A program made the position numbers and the translations under genes. A DNA stretch of 64,000 nucleotides from Hippophae tibetana (taxonomy: Eukaryota > Streptophyta > Magnoliopsida > Rosales > Elaeagnaceae). Location of the stretch: contig CM072811.1 of assembly GCA_037013495.1 (NCBI GenBank), forward strand, positions 38,517,452 through 38,581,451. Reading direction: 5' to 3'. Shown here one piece after another: positions 12,182 to 24,600 of the stretch (the first letter of the stretch is position 1; the number at the start of each line of letters is the position of its first letter). A model generated the notes under the pieces. It made no database searches. It saw only the letters and a list, made by a program, of their open reading frames with translations, and was not told the origin of the DNA.

Positions 12182-15100
12182 AAAAGCACAACTCGTGCCA
12201 AAGGCTAGTCCAATAAATAAGGGTGTTAATTCTAGAAATTGGGTCCACATTGTAACATGATTTAAAGTGTGTCGAGCCATAGTTCTCTTGGGTGGATTTT
12301 GGATCCCATTTTATTTTATCATGCCGCAGCATGAGCCTTTCGAGATGGTTTTTGTTTTTCAGTTTTTAGACCTCATTGGGACATAATTTATTGTGCGATG
12401 CGGCACGCATATTTAATTTCATATTTTCTTGTATTTGACTTGTTCAAAATGCTTAGTTAATTTCTTTTTATCTTTTAATTAGGTTTTACATTTTGGTTTT
12501 ATCTTTAAATATGTGTAGCATTAAGCCATTGTTTTAAAATTCAGATTTTAATATAAGTTTTTTATTTATATCAAAGTTGAGCTTTGAACCTCATTATTTA
12601 TTTACAAATTGAATTATCAAGACATTTCCAAACCTTTGGCATACTATCATCATTGAATTTTTGATAAGTAATATCTATAGAGTCAAATAAAGTGTTATAA
12701 TATGAGTATTAACTTGTTGGGATCAATTTCAATTTGTGATTAAGTTTTTGATTATGTTTTTTGAAATTCTCAAACCAATTTGCATTTGTGAGTTTCAAAG
12801 ATCAAATTATGGGTTCACATAATGCACCATAATGAATATGTTAAGTATAATTATATAAGATAAATTTATATCATATTATATTATAATTAGATCGTAAAAT
12901 ATTTGGTGATAATCTGTATAATATAGTTAGATAAAATTAATAATAAATATTTTAATAAATAATTTATATTTAAAATAGTATGTAATTTCTTTTATGTAGT
13001 TATCTTAATTCTTACTTATCAAAATAATTTCATTATATGATTCACTTAGTTATTTAGCATTAAAACTCATCATTATTCTGTTTCAGTTACATGTTCAAAT
13101 CATATCAAGTATTGTTTAATCTAAAAAATATAATTTCATTATAGAAATTTATTTTCTATATTTTTCTTATATTTTAAAAATCAAAATATTTTTAATTTAG
13201 GATAAAAAATAAGACGAATAATTTTAAAATTGAATATTTAGAGAGACAATGTCTAATGTCTAGGATGATTTAATTCAATAACTCTTATATGATTTTATAA
13301 ATAAATGTATGATTATACATAAATTATATAATCAGAATTTTTTTAATGTGTATCAAACATATTTACATCTAATAATATATATTTTTTCCATGGCTCTCGT
13401 TAATTCATTTTTTTTCTTTTAAGTCTTATTTGTATCGTCTTCGTTCAAGGTTTAAAAATATTGATTTTGATTAAAATATTAAAAATTAGATTTTAAAAAA
13501 ATATTTATAATATTACGTTGTTGACCAAAATTTTAAAAAGTTACAGTCTAACAAAATTATATATTTTTTAATAAACCTTCAATATATATATAATTCAGTT
13601 ACTCATTTTTTTAATTTTCTTATTTACTATATATAATTATAAATAAATGTCATATTTAAACTAATATACTTCAAGAAAATTATCCGTCTTATTTTTACCT
13701 ATCACACAAGGGTTCGGTATCTTTTGTGTGCAAATTTTACTTAGTATCCCAAATCACTGTAACTTTTAAGTGAGATATTTAAATACTCAAATTTAATTTA
13801 CTAGTACAATTTTAGCTTAATTTAATAACATTTATTAATTAAATAGATTTTTTTACCAAAATTGATAACAAATAATACATTTAAAGTGTATTTTTGTCTA
13901 CCTAGATTTTTAACCTTTTTTAATATAACGTTATAACTAATCTTTCTTCTCTGCAAAAATGGATCACTAATATATTCATTCCTTATACATGTTTTCATAT
14001 ATTTTTCACTTATCATTTCATATATTTTTAACATAATTATATTTTAAGAATATATAAAGATAAATATAATTGAATAAAACAAACTAGTTTAATATTCTAC
14101 AAACGTGATTGCTGTTTTGTTTTGTCCAATAGCTTATATTTTTTTATGGCTTCATATATTTACAAATAAATAGATAGCAACAAATTTAAATAGAAAAACA
14201 ACTTTGATTTTTATAAAAGTGATTGTTTTAATGTTTTTTTGTAAAATAAGATTATAATAATTGATATTAAATTTAACACACTCTAATTATTCTTTATTCT
14301 TGGTGTTTACAGTGGCCAAATTATATATATTTTTATTAATTGGATACTCAATTTTACCTCTATTATAAGAATTACATCTAAAGGTATAAGCGGTCAACTT
14401 AATTAGTTATTGACTTATTTTATAAGAAAATCAAAGTTTTTGAAAAACCAAAATCTTAACTAACTTATAAACTCTTAAAAATTAGCTTTCAAATGGACTT
14501 TTATAAAACCAATTGAGAGTGATCATAATTTTAGATATAATATTTTTTTAATAAAAATTTTATTTACAAAAATATAACCTATAATTAAGAAGAAATCTTA
14601 ACATGTTATAATATGCTTTAATTTGGAGATTTTAACTTTATTAAAAAATTAAAGTTAAATTAAAAAAACTTTAAAATATGCACATACTCGAAGCAAATAT
14701 GAATGAAGCATAATAGTAAAGATTTTCAAAACTTTTGAAATTTAGAAACAAATAAAAAAATAAATAACATAATATAAAAATATTTAAAAAAAATTGTTAA
14801 AAATAAAAAAATGCTTATTTTACATGTCCATTATTAGGTTTACAAATTAAAATTTATAAAAAAATAATAAATATATTAATTAATATGTATAAATATTATA
14901 AAATAAATTTTATATATAATAAAAATAATTGGGTTTGATTTTTATCGATTTTATAAAATAAGAACGTTTAACCAATACACTTAGTCGATTTTCTAAATTT
15001 TAGAACCAATACAGAATATCAATCAAAATATAGAAAAAAAAATGTAGTTTCAATTTAATCTCGAATTCTAGTATTCGGGCAATTTTTTTTTAAAATGCCC

Positions 15101-18100
15101 ATCCTTCGTTACTTAAAACCTGTTGTAATTAGGGTTTATCACTTACCTATTATGTCCGTTAAAGGTTTAAACAAGAGTTATCACATGCATGATGGTTACG
15201 GATGCTAATGTACTTTATAGGAAATGAAATTTATGGTGAAATTGACTTTAGCATAAGCAAGAAATGCTCTCGTAGCACGTGGGTGACAGGGTGAGTGGGA
15301 ATTATCCACGTCCTTCCGCCTATCTCTCAAAATCTTTTTTTTTTATTTTTTTTAAAATAAATTATATATGTATAAAATTTTATAATTAAATAAAATAAAT
15401 ACTTATCATAATATCAATAAAATAAATATTTTAATTATAAAAAATAATATTATAATACGGAGAGAATCTTATATGCAATACGGGCACAAAATGTAATAGT
15501 ATGGAGTTATATTGGTTTTTCATTTTTATAAAAAAATAAAAAATATCAAGAGTATAAACTAGATCAACTATTGATATAATAAAAGTAACATATTGTATGT
15601 AAAAAAATTCTATAATATATGAAATATAAATTATTATAAGGATGAGTGAATGGTACTTAAGGTCCTGTACCATTCACTAAATGAGCACATAATTAAGTAC
15701 CAAAGTTATGTTAATTTCAAAAAATACCATCCTAGACTCATATAAATAGGATCATGTGAACCACATAAACGGTAATGGTATTTTTGGTTTAACCATTTTT
15801 ACAAAGATCTTTGTGATTTTTTTATATAATACATGATTTGTGTGCTCTATTAGACAACAATATAACTTATACGTTCTTTTAGTGAAAGGTGCATAATCCT
15901 AGTTTTCATTCATTTAATAATCATTGTTAAAATAATAATATAAATAAGAGATTGTTTTGATAAGTTGGTTGTTACTTTGTTTTTCTTCAAAAATACAAAT
16001 AAGATGAATATGTTAGAAAAGTCACTTATATTATATCATTTTGTTATTTAAATTAGAAACGATATCATTTAATTTCTTAATTTTTTTTAAAATGATTATT
16101 TAAAGATAAATTATATTATTTTAATAATTTTTTTATTAAAATATTATTATTTTTATGTTACGTTATTAAACCAATTAAAATATGAGTATTTAATAATACT
16201 AAAATCACAATTAATATTAAAAATTCACAAAATATATGTTTTTTATATTTCTTAATTATCACTATTTTATTTTAATATTTTATTAATTTTTAATTTTATT
16301 AAAAATTAAATATATATTTAAATAATTTTTTATTTGAATTTTATCATACTTTGTATTTTTTAAAGTATTTCATATTAAATTTAACTTTTATTCATGTTAA
16401 GAACACATATTTTAATGATATTTTAATTACTTGATAAAAAATAATAATAATTTAAATAAAAAAAATATTAAAATAATATAATTAATATTTTTTATAAAGT
16501 TAAGAAAATAAACAGTTTCTATTTTAAGGATTTAACTGTATAAATTACCTAATTTGGATTACTTATAATTAGTTATACAAACTTATACTTTTAAGTTTGA
16601 AATTATCGGATCTAATTATACAATAAATTAATTTGATTAAAATTTTATAAATATTTAATTTATTATAACTTATTTATTAGTAAAAAAATCTCTAATACCG
16701 ATAAAAAAACCCAAACATCTGATAAGAAAATCACGTCCCATCACTTATAATATTTAAATGAGAAATAAAGATAACATCTCCCTCCCTCGCATGCACTTCA
16801 ACATCCCTAAGGTGTCTAATGCAAGTTTTTCCAAATTTTTGCGAATATTTAAAAAAAAAAAAAAAAAAAGCAAAGCCCACAAATAAGTTTTTGTCGTATA
16901 ATAACAAAAATATCATATAATTATAAGTTCAAAAACAATTATTCTATTATTTTAATTAATATTTTCTGATACGTCAAATGTTATAATTCAATAAGTACTC
17001 ATTAAAATACAAAATTTATGTCCCTACGATAGCTTCCACAAGATTTGGGGTATCCAGTTGACGGGATGTGGATCAGGCATTCTCTTAGAAAACGATATGA
17101 TTGGTATTTATGGCTTAGTGGAAAGTTAGTGATTTGTTTTGATTGGTTCGTATTTAGTTGTGTGACTTATTGCAAGGAAAATCCTCGCAAACCATTATAC
17201 AAGTGTCATGATTTTATATTAATTAAAAATTAAATTTTTCTTCATAAATAATTTTAATTTTTATTAATTAATTATAATTTAATTTTAATCAAATATTTAT
17301 CTAATCAAAATCATACGGACAAATTAGATAAATGTCTAATAAGTTATATTTTATATATATATATATATCAATTTCGTTATATATAATAAGTTAAAATTAT
17401 TTATTTTATATTTATTAAAAAATATAAATTTTCTAAATCTTTTGAAATTTTTATTATTTTTATTTAATAGATGATGTACTTAGAAATATTTATAGATATA
17501 TTTAGCATAAGTGAATGTAATTAACATATCTTTGGATGCATATAGAAGAAACACACCAAAACGGTACCATTTTGTACCCTAACTCAGTGCATTCCCACCC
17601 CATACAACTTGTTGTAGTTGTATGGTCATATCTAGCTTTTCGCCAGCCCCCACGCCTGTATTGTTCCACTCCTCATTTCTCTGCTTGACGCATAACGCCC
17701 TTTTATTCATCAACGTGATCTTCATGTCGCATATCCCTTTTAGCTTGATTTTTGTATATCATCATTCCTAATACAACTCAAAAACAAAATCAATTTTTTC
17801 AATAAAAATACAAAATAATACCCTATAAAATATAAATAATATCAAAATTTCACAAAAATTAGGATAATATTATAATCCACATTTAGAATGATAAAAGTTT
17901 GAGACAAAAATTAAGAAAAAAATTCAAAAGAATTAAAAGAGTTGAGAATCAGATTCACGAATATAACTTCTTCTTTTTTTTCATTGTTATCATGAATGAT
18001 ATTTTAAATTTATTGTTTTTCATAAGTAACTAATTTTATAATTAACTTTGAGTGATTTCAAAGCCTTAGACATGAATTACAATATTTAATAAGATATGTA
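12182..18100. other. AT-rich intergenic DNA, no gene seen
   Basis: Very AT-rich on both strands with short simple repeats, including an A run at about 16851-16869 and a TA run at about 17350-17368. No frame above about 80 codons and no recognisable domain. Small islands of more balanced composition occur at about 15240-15330 (containing CACGTG), 17020-17200 and 17560-17740, but none reads as a known protein. Confidence 0.6.
15645..15678. repeat. Perfect 12-bp inverted repeat (hairpin)
   Basis: Arms AGTGAATGGTAC and GTACCATTCACT are perfectly complementary around a 10-base loop. There is no following T run and no coding neighbour, so a terminator role is not suggested. It may be the end or core of a decayed small element. 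Confidence 0.6.
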
Positions 18101-18106
18101 ATACTC

Positions 18107-18256
18107 TATGTAATTATGTTTTTGATTATGTATTAATTCTCAGTTTTAATTATTTTATGAATTTATTTGATTATTTAATTATTTTATGTAACTATGTTTT
18201 TGATTATGTATTAATTCTCAGTTTTAATTATTTTATGAATTTATTTGATTATTTAA
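18107..18256. repeat. 78-bp tandem duplication
   Basis: Copy one at 18107-18184 and copy two from 18185 are nearly identical; one visible difference is TAATTATG against TAACTATG. The high identity in otherwise decayed AT-rich DNA points to a recent duplication. Confidence 0.85.
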
Positions 18257-18859
18257 GTATAAATTTAAATAATTAAATTAATTTACCGTTAAACAGCTTA
18301 GTTTATTGGGTACGTAATCGCTTTATCAATTTAAACAATGAGTAATAAATTACTTGCAGTGAAAATTAATATTTAAGATAATTAAACTCAGTTTGTTATG
18401 TTTAACCTTGATATAATTTACTTCTTTAAAAATTAATTTTTTTATATATTAAGTTTAAAGAGCTTATTTGAGATTTTCTATTAAAAAGAGTTTAGATTAA
18501 GAGATTGTTTAATTCAATGAATATATAATAATATGTGAAGATTGTTACAGTTGTGAATTTCTCTAAGTTGATATAATCAAAGAATAAAAGAATAATATAT
18601 GTTTTTGTTGATTTGTAATATATGTTAGTGGTGAATAATGATCCTACAACCATTCTTTTATTTTAATTTTTATTAATATTTAGTTGTTAAATTTAATTTT
18701 TAATTTATAATATCAAAACTCCCATTTTCAATAAATATGAGTTAGTTTTCAAAATTCTTTACAAAAAAGATCCTTAATTGCTATATGCTAAAATTTACAA
18801 CATCTTGGCCAATTTAAAGTAAAGTTTAACTTAACTATTCATCTAAACTGAATTACTAT

Positions 18860-19172
18860 TCAACTAGCTGGAATTTTGGTCGATTGGTAGCTCCACTTGC
18901 AAAATCCAGTTAGACTAATGTCCAAATGAACTAGACAATTATCCAAATGGTCAAAGTTTGGTTGACTAGTGACCCTACTCGTTGGAGTTGAGTTGGACAC
19001 ATGTCTAACTAAATTAAATAGTTATTCAATGGGTTAATTTTGATCAGATGGTGACCCCACTCATTGGAATTAAATTTGACACATATCCAACTAGTCAGAT
19101 TTTAATTAACCGATGATTATACTCATAAAAGCCAAATTGAACACATGATCAACTAATCAAATTTTAATTAAC
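18860..19172. repeat. Degenerate minisatellite, ~82-bp period
   Basis: Related blocks of the form gtcGAcTaGTgacCcCACTC recur near 18879, 18961, 19042 and 19108. Each is followed by an AATT-rich piece and a TGgaCACATgTCcAACTA-like piece. Spacings are about 82, 81 and 66 bases. The units are strongly diverged, so the array is old. Confidence 0.6.
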
Positions 19173-20280
19173 GTATGCCTAATTGTTACTTAATATGTAT
19201 TTCAATAACTAATTATACATTTTTTTTCTACATTTTTTTATATACTTAGGTGAATAATTATCTAACTTTATTATGTAAAATTAGACATATACCTTCAAAA
19301 TAATGTCTTTTAAGTTTTAGTTGGATATATGTCCAAATCTCTTATATTCAATTGAACATATATTTGATTGTGTGTTCACTAAAAAATTAATAAAAATAGT
19401 AATAAAATTACAAATTGTAGGTTAATTTAGAAAAAAAAACATAAGTCATATCAACCTATTTATATATATAATTAATATTTTTTAATAAAAAACAATAATA
19501 TTAAAATAATTTAAAAATTATAGTAATAAATTAATAATTATGTATTTTTAACATTAAAAATCTTTGCTATGATAATATAAAATAATGTGTATATAAGTCA
19601 ACTATCATTAATTTTTTTATAGAATTACTCTATCAGTAAAAGAATATTAGTTTTTTTCTAGATTAAATAAAGTGATACTTTTATCAATTACATTAGTTAC
19701 CTTTTCAATTAAGTATTAGATATTTCAATTTTTCAAGAAAACATATTATAACAATCTTACATTTTATTGAAGTCGAGTAAAACATGTATTAGAGTAGCCT
19801 TAATGTAAGTAATTTTTTATTAATATTAGAATAATATTTTTAATTTTAAAATTTTATTAATGTTTTTTACTATTAAAAATAGTAATTACACTCGTACCAT
19901 TTCAGTTAATGCTATTTGTTAATTCTTATATATTATTAATTAAAGATAATTTTTTAATTTTCTTATTATAATATTATGTTATTTTTATCTTAATCTTCTT
20001 ATTTATTAATATTATAAATTGATATAAATAAATATTTAAACATTTAAAATCATTAATTGACTTAAGAGTTATAATTATTATACCTAAATTTAATGGGTCC
20101 ATCATAGTCTTTTCTTGTTACACCAATCATGCCTCAATTTTGCTAACCCTTATACCTTCTTGGTAATGATGAGCCTTCTGTATTTGTACATAGATGATGT
20201 CCAATTTAAACTTACTAAAAAAGAGTGATTATACTCTATTTTATTTATAATATAATAATTGTTATAATTCTAATGCTAAT
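19173..20280. other. AT-rich intergenic DNA, no gene seen
   Basis: No coding or structured feature could be supported. The last 200 bases may already belong to the non-coding region of the pararetrovirus relic that follows, but no boundary is visible. Confidence 0.5.
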
Positions 20281-20424
20281 TAAGAACCTTGAAGAGATTC
20301 TTAACCACTCATAATTATTGGTTGGGATTTTTGGATATAGAGGACCACAATGCTAGAAGCTATGTGTTTTCTGAACAGTGTGTTTTCAAATGAAAATAAG
20401 GATTTCTTTCATAGCATAAGGAAT

Positions 20425-20435
20425 CCTTATTTATA
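20425..20435 (-). promoter_or_regulatory. TATA box in pararetrovirus non-coding region
   Basis: On the - strand TATAAATAAGG lies downstream of the transactivator relic, where these viruses carry their main promoter. The layout (TATA, then AAGG, then a T/C-rich leader) resembles known caulimovirus promoters. A GATGACGCA motif like half of an as-1 element lies at about 20650-20660. Promoter identity is inferred from position and motifs only. Confidence 0.4.
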
Positions 20436-20949
20436 AGACATAAATTACTATTTTTTCCTTACTTTAATAATTTATCTACTTTACTATTTTTTGGCTTTAT
20501 CAATTTCATTCATTGTTCTTTCTTGGCATATGATGCCGACTAAAGATATGGGTACTACATATTTATATTTTTTTTGTCATCTTCTACTGACATTTTTTCT
20601 CTCTATTCTTCCTTGTCATTTTTTGTCGACGATCATATAAACTATGTTAACGATGACGCATGTTCTTCTACTTGATTCTTGATGTAGTAAATACACCTGT
20701 GATATTTAATGGCTTTTTTTGTTATAGAAGCATAATATTTTCCTTGTTTCTTGACCAATTTTCAGATTATTGTTTTTAAAATTTGTCTAAAATGAATTGA
20801 TGATGACTTTACTGGTTAAGTAATTTACTTTGATCTTAGTAGAATTATCAATTTTCTGAGTTTATTGTAAATTTGGCCTTACATTTGACATCTTAATACA
20901 CAGAGTTCATTTGTGATAAATTCCTTTTTTAGAATCACCCTTGGCTTTT

Positions 20950-22044
20950 GAACTTCATTTGTTTGTGTTGGAAATCCCTAGCATGATGAAGAAGGATTGA
21001 TACATCCTTCCCCATTCTAGTCCATTAGTGAACTGAAAAATCTTAGATAAACATGCTTGTTACATGCTCTTATCTTCTTCTTAAAGTTCTTGATTACTTT
21101 TTTGAAATTTTTTGAAAAATAATTTAATTCACCTAAATTAATTTCTAGATATATGTTTTCTATAAGTCATACATGGAAAGCTTTGTAAACAAATATTGGA
21201 TCAACTCCTTCCAAAATGTTGAATTTACTCCTTATAAGGAATTATTTTTCTATAGTATAGAATTTCATATCTTTTATGTGTTCATGGGTAGATTTTTGGA
21301 CAAGTTATAAAGACTCAACCATTATGGTTTGCTAAGATTCCCATATTAGTCATTTTCATCTTAAATGACTAATTAATTTCTGAAAGATGGATGTTTCCCT
21401 TAATAGAACTTGATGCCTTATTATCTTTGATGTTTTTGGGAAAGATGCCTTTCTAAAAGGTATTAGAGGTCGTACTACTTTTCCTAGAGTTGTCAACTTA
21501 TTAGGTGCTGCTGGTTATTATTGTAGTATTGTAGAATAGTTTCTTACTATCTCCTCTAGAGTTATTAGTGTTAGTACTTTGTAACTATCATAACTGCATT
21601 AAGATTTTATCTTGTTAGTGAAGACTCTATCAATTCTGCACTAAACTTAAGAATAGGTTTACTTGCTTGTACCAAGTTGTTATAGATTCCTAGTTTTGGG
21701 TCATTATAGACCATATATGTGTCTTTATGTTTCTCCTTTTCTACTTCATTAGCCCACTTGAATTTTTTTTAATTTTAGAGATTACTCTCTTTTGAACTAT
21801 TAGGTTCTTCCTTTTCATCTTGAATTATTTCTCTAGAAGTTTTACCTTTTTTAGATTGAATTTTTGATGAAGATTCCTCTTTAGAGTTTTTGGCCTCTAA
21901 GAGTTATTTTAAACAATCAAGTTTTTCATATTTATTTTCTATCTCCATAAGAGACTTCTCGAAGTATAAAGGTTTGAGTTGTTCTTAAAGGATTTTTATC
22001 TTCTTTTTTTCATTTTTCCTAATCTTGATATCAAGATGTTTCAT
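20950..22044 (-). pseudogene. Pararetrovirus transactivator/viroplasmin relic
   Basis: In caulimoviruses this gene makes the inclusion-body protein that allows reinitiation of translation on the polycistronic RNA. A candidate start is the ATG at 22044, close to the end of the pol relic. An acidic, lysine-rich N-terminal part is followed at about 21665-21730 by a viroplasmin-like block readable as MVYNDPKLGIYNN, matching the Y-V-V-F/Y-N-G-P...G-I-Y signature of that domain. Beyond this the frame is hard to follow because of stops and shifts. The position after pol supports the call. The end coordinate is approximate. Confidence 0.6.
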
Positions 22045-23983
22045 TCATACAAGCATAAAAATAATTAGAGGTGTTAATTCTCTAGTAAGAGTATCTGCTA
22101 AACTATTCTTATTTTCAAGGAGATGTTCAACATTAAAATTGTAATGATTAAACTGTTGTTTCCATATGAATAATCTTCCTTGTTTAAAATCACCTACAAT
22201 GTTAATTGCTAAGAAATAACAAAAATTCTTATTATTAGTTCTAACAATGAATTTGGACCTTATGACATATATTGCAAATTTTTTAATAGTTTGTTAACAA
22301 CTAAATACTCTTTTTCATCATTTTGATAATTTAATTACGGACCTTGAAAAGATCTTAAAGTATACCAACAAAGATATTCATTTCTATCATTTATTTTTTC
22401 TTTTAATATTGTTCCCTAATATTCTTGTGAAACATTTGTTTCATTTATCATTTTATCATCTAGAGCTAGATGGAATAAAGTTGGTAAAAAAAATTTACTT
22501 ATGCTTTTACCTTATCCATATACAAAATATCTTGTTATGTCCTCTTCTAGATATAATATTTTTTTCAATTTTGCTTGTAAGAGTTTTCGTATTTTTGGAA
22601 GTTTCTTGATATATGTTTCAACATATGTTAAACATCCTAAGAATCTTTAATTGATTTTTTTTCCTTTCAATTTACTAGGAAAACCTTTAATGTTATTTAG
22701 TATACGAGATTGTAGATTATGTTTTCTATCTTTAATTTTAAACCCTAAATACTTAATTTTCTATTGAGTAATTATTATTTTCTTTTCAAAAAGTACAATT
22801 CATTCTTTCCTACATTATTATAGATTATTAATAATATTCAAATAATGTTTATTTAATTCATTACTAAAAACCAAAATATCATTTATGTAAGCACAACAAA
22901 TATTTTACAATTTCTTAAAGATGTTATCTATGTATCTTTGAAAGATATTTGGAACATGTTTTATTCCAAACAATCCATTGAAAATTTCCTTGGGGAAATT
23001 GAATGTCATTAATTTTGAGATTCTTCATCTAATTTTATTTGTCAAAACTCACTTTTTCAATCAAAACTCAAGAAATATTTATTTTCTTTTATTAATGATA
23101 ATAGTTCCTTTTTGGGGAATAAAGTAACTATCATCAATGGTTTATTTATCCAATGCTTTGAAGTTTATTATCTTTTTTTTCCATATTTGTTTTTACTAAG
23201 AATGTCATACTAGAATTAGGTGAATTACTTTGTATTATGACTTTTAATTCCAAAAGTTCTTGATTTTGTTTTCAAATTTAATTATGTTTTTTGGAGTATA
23301 AATCATTGGTTTTACTCTTATAACCGTGTTAAAGCATTTTAATATAATGTTGGCAATTATTTAAGAGTTATTAATTTTTTTATATAAAAGGTTTTGTGAG
23401 CTTACTATTTTAATAATTTTTTAATACATGATATGACTTTATCTTCCTATATTTCATTAAGAAAATAATTTTGTTTCTCTTAAATAAGGTTTTTGTCACT
23501 TTGTGTCTATTTGATCACATTTTTGCTTTTTATGTTATTGCATAAAAAATGGGTTTGATACAACCGGAACTTTTCTTATTTGTGATATATAAAATAGTTT
23601 CACCATCTAGTGTTATTAGACTTATTTTATCTAAATTTTGTGTAAAAGGTTAATATAAGTTTAGAAAATTATTTCCTATTAATAAATCAATTATTGTTTC
23701 TTGTTGATATATGGTAAAAATGTGAAATTTTTCTCATCCTACCCGTATATGTGTCTTTTAAAATCTTATTAAGATTTATTATATTATTATTTGTAATTCT
23801 TACAATTAAATCTTTTCATATATGTTTTCAATGTTCTTTTGGAAATACATGTTTACTTGCTAAACACATACTAACTCATATATCTATATATGCATGTAAA
23901 TGATAATTGATATAACCCTTAAATTTTAGTCTTAACTTAATGTAGGTAATGTTTGGATTTGTAATACTATACAAATCATTCAT
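22045..23983 (-). pseudogene. Pararetrovirus protease-RT-RNase H relic
   Basis: This polyprotein copies the viral RNA into DNA. The start ATG at 23983 overlaps the coat-protein stop, as expected in this family. Readable blocks in order: an aspartic protease site at about 23877-23890 where the D-T-G is D-I-stop; the RT catalytic box at 22871-22891 reading YINDIL where the family has Y-x-D-D; a following FLG-type block; and an RNase H region around 22200-22350 ending near 22080 in a LADTLTREL-like tail. Several in-frame stops and frameshifts are scattered through it. Two separate catalytic motifs are lost, so it cannot make active enzyme. Confidence 0.8.
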
Positions 23984-24600
23984 CTTCTAATGATAAGTAC
24001 CCATATTCTGAATCGGTTATTTCCTCATCAGTTTTCTCAAATAGATAAATAATGTAAGTATCATCTATATCTGATTTCTCAAATAGTTCTAATTTCATCT
24101 TAAAATCTTCTTTTGAGATTTTTCTTTTTTGTGAAAATTCTTTTTGTTTATGCTTGTTAGAGCATTCATGGGTAAAATGTCATTCTTATTACAAATCAAA
24201 CACTTATATTTCTTTTTCTCTAAAATGCAATCATTCTTGTTTGTAGAAGGTTTATACAATCTTTTTCTAAAATATTATTTTCTATAGAGTTTCTTATTAA
24301 ATCATCTTTTATATTTTTATTTTTTTAAATTTATATCTTTTAAATGTCTTGTATTTTTATATTTTTGTTTGTATGGTTTTATATTACATCTATATTTTTT
24401 TGGTATTTTAAAATCTCTTTTATCATAATAAATTTTATTATTTCCTCTTATTTGTTCATATTCTTATCTCTTTTGATATTTAATAATTATCTAATTTTTA
24501 ATATTTCTTATTCTTCGTTACATTGTATATGGTATGATCTCTCTATTTCTATGATTCTTGAATTTTATTAAATTTTTATACAATATTCTAGACAGTTTTT
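23976..24600 (-). pseudogene. Pararetrovirus coat protein C-terminal relic
   Basis: The 3' part of the capsid gene. A strongly basic stretch (many K, R and Y) at about 24250-24560 is followed near 24160-24220 by a CCHC zinc knuckle. Its first half, CLICNKN, and its second half, with H and C at the expected spacing, lie in different frames because of a small indel. The tail is acidic and ends in a stop at 23976-23978. This basic-knuckle-acidic order is typical of Caulimoviridae coat proteins. The N-terminal half is absent. Confidence 0.65.

Larger units (their letters stand above)
20281..24600 (-). mobile_element. Endogenous pararetrovirus relic (Caulimoviridae)
   Basis: One contiguous - strand block carries the 3' part of a coat protein, a protease-RT-RNase H polyprotein and a transactivator/viroplasmin gene in the order known for caulimovirus-type genomes, followed by a promoter-like stretch. 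No LTRs flank it, which fits integration of pararetroviral DNA by host repair. All three genes carry many stops and shifts, and at least two catalytic motifs are altered. The movement protein and the front of the coat protein are not seen next to it, so only part of a genome is present. The genus was not resolved. Confidence 0.8.

Noticed and set aside
15431..15673. 80-codon - strand frame
   Set aside because: Hydrophobic AT-derived peptide covering half of a hairpin, with no family match.
22409..24571. + strand frames of 66 and 75 codons rich in F, I, L and S
   Set aside because: Shadows of the - strand pararetrovirus genes: complements of Lys/Asn/Glu-rich coding sequence give hydrophobic frames.
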